Assembly: GCA_027297825.1 (NCBI GenBank)
Contig: JAPUHH010000178.1
Span: 1-5,596, forward strand
DNA: 5,596 bases
Direction of reading: 5' to 3'
DNA from: Gammaproteobacteria bacterium
GTDB lineage: Bacteria > Pseudomonadota > Gammaproteobacteria > UBA4575
Below, piece after piece: positions 5,465 through 5,596 of this stretch (its first letter is position 1; each line of letters opens with the position of its first letter). The notes beneath the pieces are model-generated. The model saw nothing but the letters and a program-made list of their open reading frames with translations. It ran no database searches and was not told the DNA's origin. The position numbers and the translations under genes are program-made.

Positions 5465-5516
5465 CATGAGTTAAGATAAGGGATGCTAAGTTGGAATGTT
5501 CAAATCATATCTGCAT

Positions 5517-5546
5517 TATGTCTGCTAACGACCCAAAGCGGACATT
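5517..5546 (+). repeat. 30-bp palindromic repeat, copy 6
   Basis: It starts TATGTCTGCT and ends AGCGGACATT, with centre AACGACCCAA, closest to copy 1. It is 52 bp after copy 5, in the gene-free right end of the window (5389-5596), which otherwise shows nothing I can name. Confidence 0.75.
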
Positions 5547-5596
5547 CGCTTGAAATAAACTAGAATAGAAATAGCTTATAAAAATTAACAGTAGAT

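Noticed and set aside
3388..5546. CRISPR array as an explanation for the 30-bp repeats
   Set aside because: Spacing is irregular (about 30 to 880 bp), genes lie between copies, and no cas gene is present.

Overview
The window is AT-rich bacterial DNA. It carries six protein genes that I accept, separated by long gaps. The best-recognised gene is a Tat-exported PhoX-type alkaline phosphatase. Together with the small membrane-anchored and secreted proteins, Shine-Dalgarno-type start sites and a DCC-family oxidoreductase, it fits a Gram-negative bacterium. A low-GC gammaproteobacterium, probably aquatic, is the most likely source, but that is inference. I saw no rRNA, tRNA, CRISPR array, transposase or integrase.

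Left part (1-2410). The phoX-like gene enters from the left edge on the + strand and ends at 1879. Its Tat motif (SRRGLLK) is encoded at 62-82, so the true start lies outside the window. A small secreted two-EF-hand protein converges on it on the - strand (1926-2222). Its 5' region holds a plausible promoter whose -35 box lies inside a perfect 16-bp palindrome (2287-2302). PhoX enzymes use calcium, so a calcium-binding secreted neighbour is suggestive, but the two genes are convergent and not an operon.

Middle (2411-3923). Two - strand genes encode proteins of unknown function, each with one N-terminal membrane anchor (212 and 157 aa). A 400-bp gap separates them.

Right part (3388-5596). A family of 30-bp imperfect palindromes (AATGACCGCT, 10-nt centre, then AGCGGACATT) occurs six times, always between genes and all in the same orientation. 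The copies bracket three genes one by one: the 157-aa membrane protein (-), a DCC-family thiol oxidoreductase (+) and an FHA-domain protein (-). Six bases after the DCC stop is a 63-bp sequence with both end motifs of an integron attC recombination site, but its central stem is poor. The right part therefore looks like modular accessory DNA, built either by a dispersed palindromic repeat or by an old integron-cassette process. It is the most interesting part of the window. I found no clear evidence that the genes form one new pathway.
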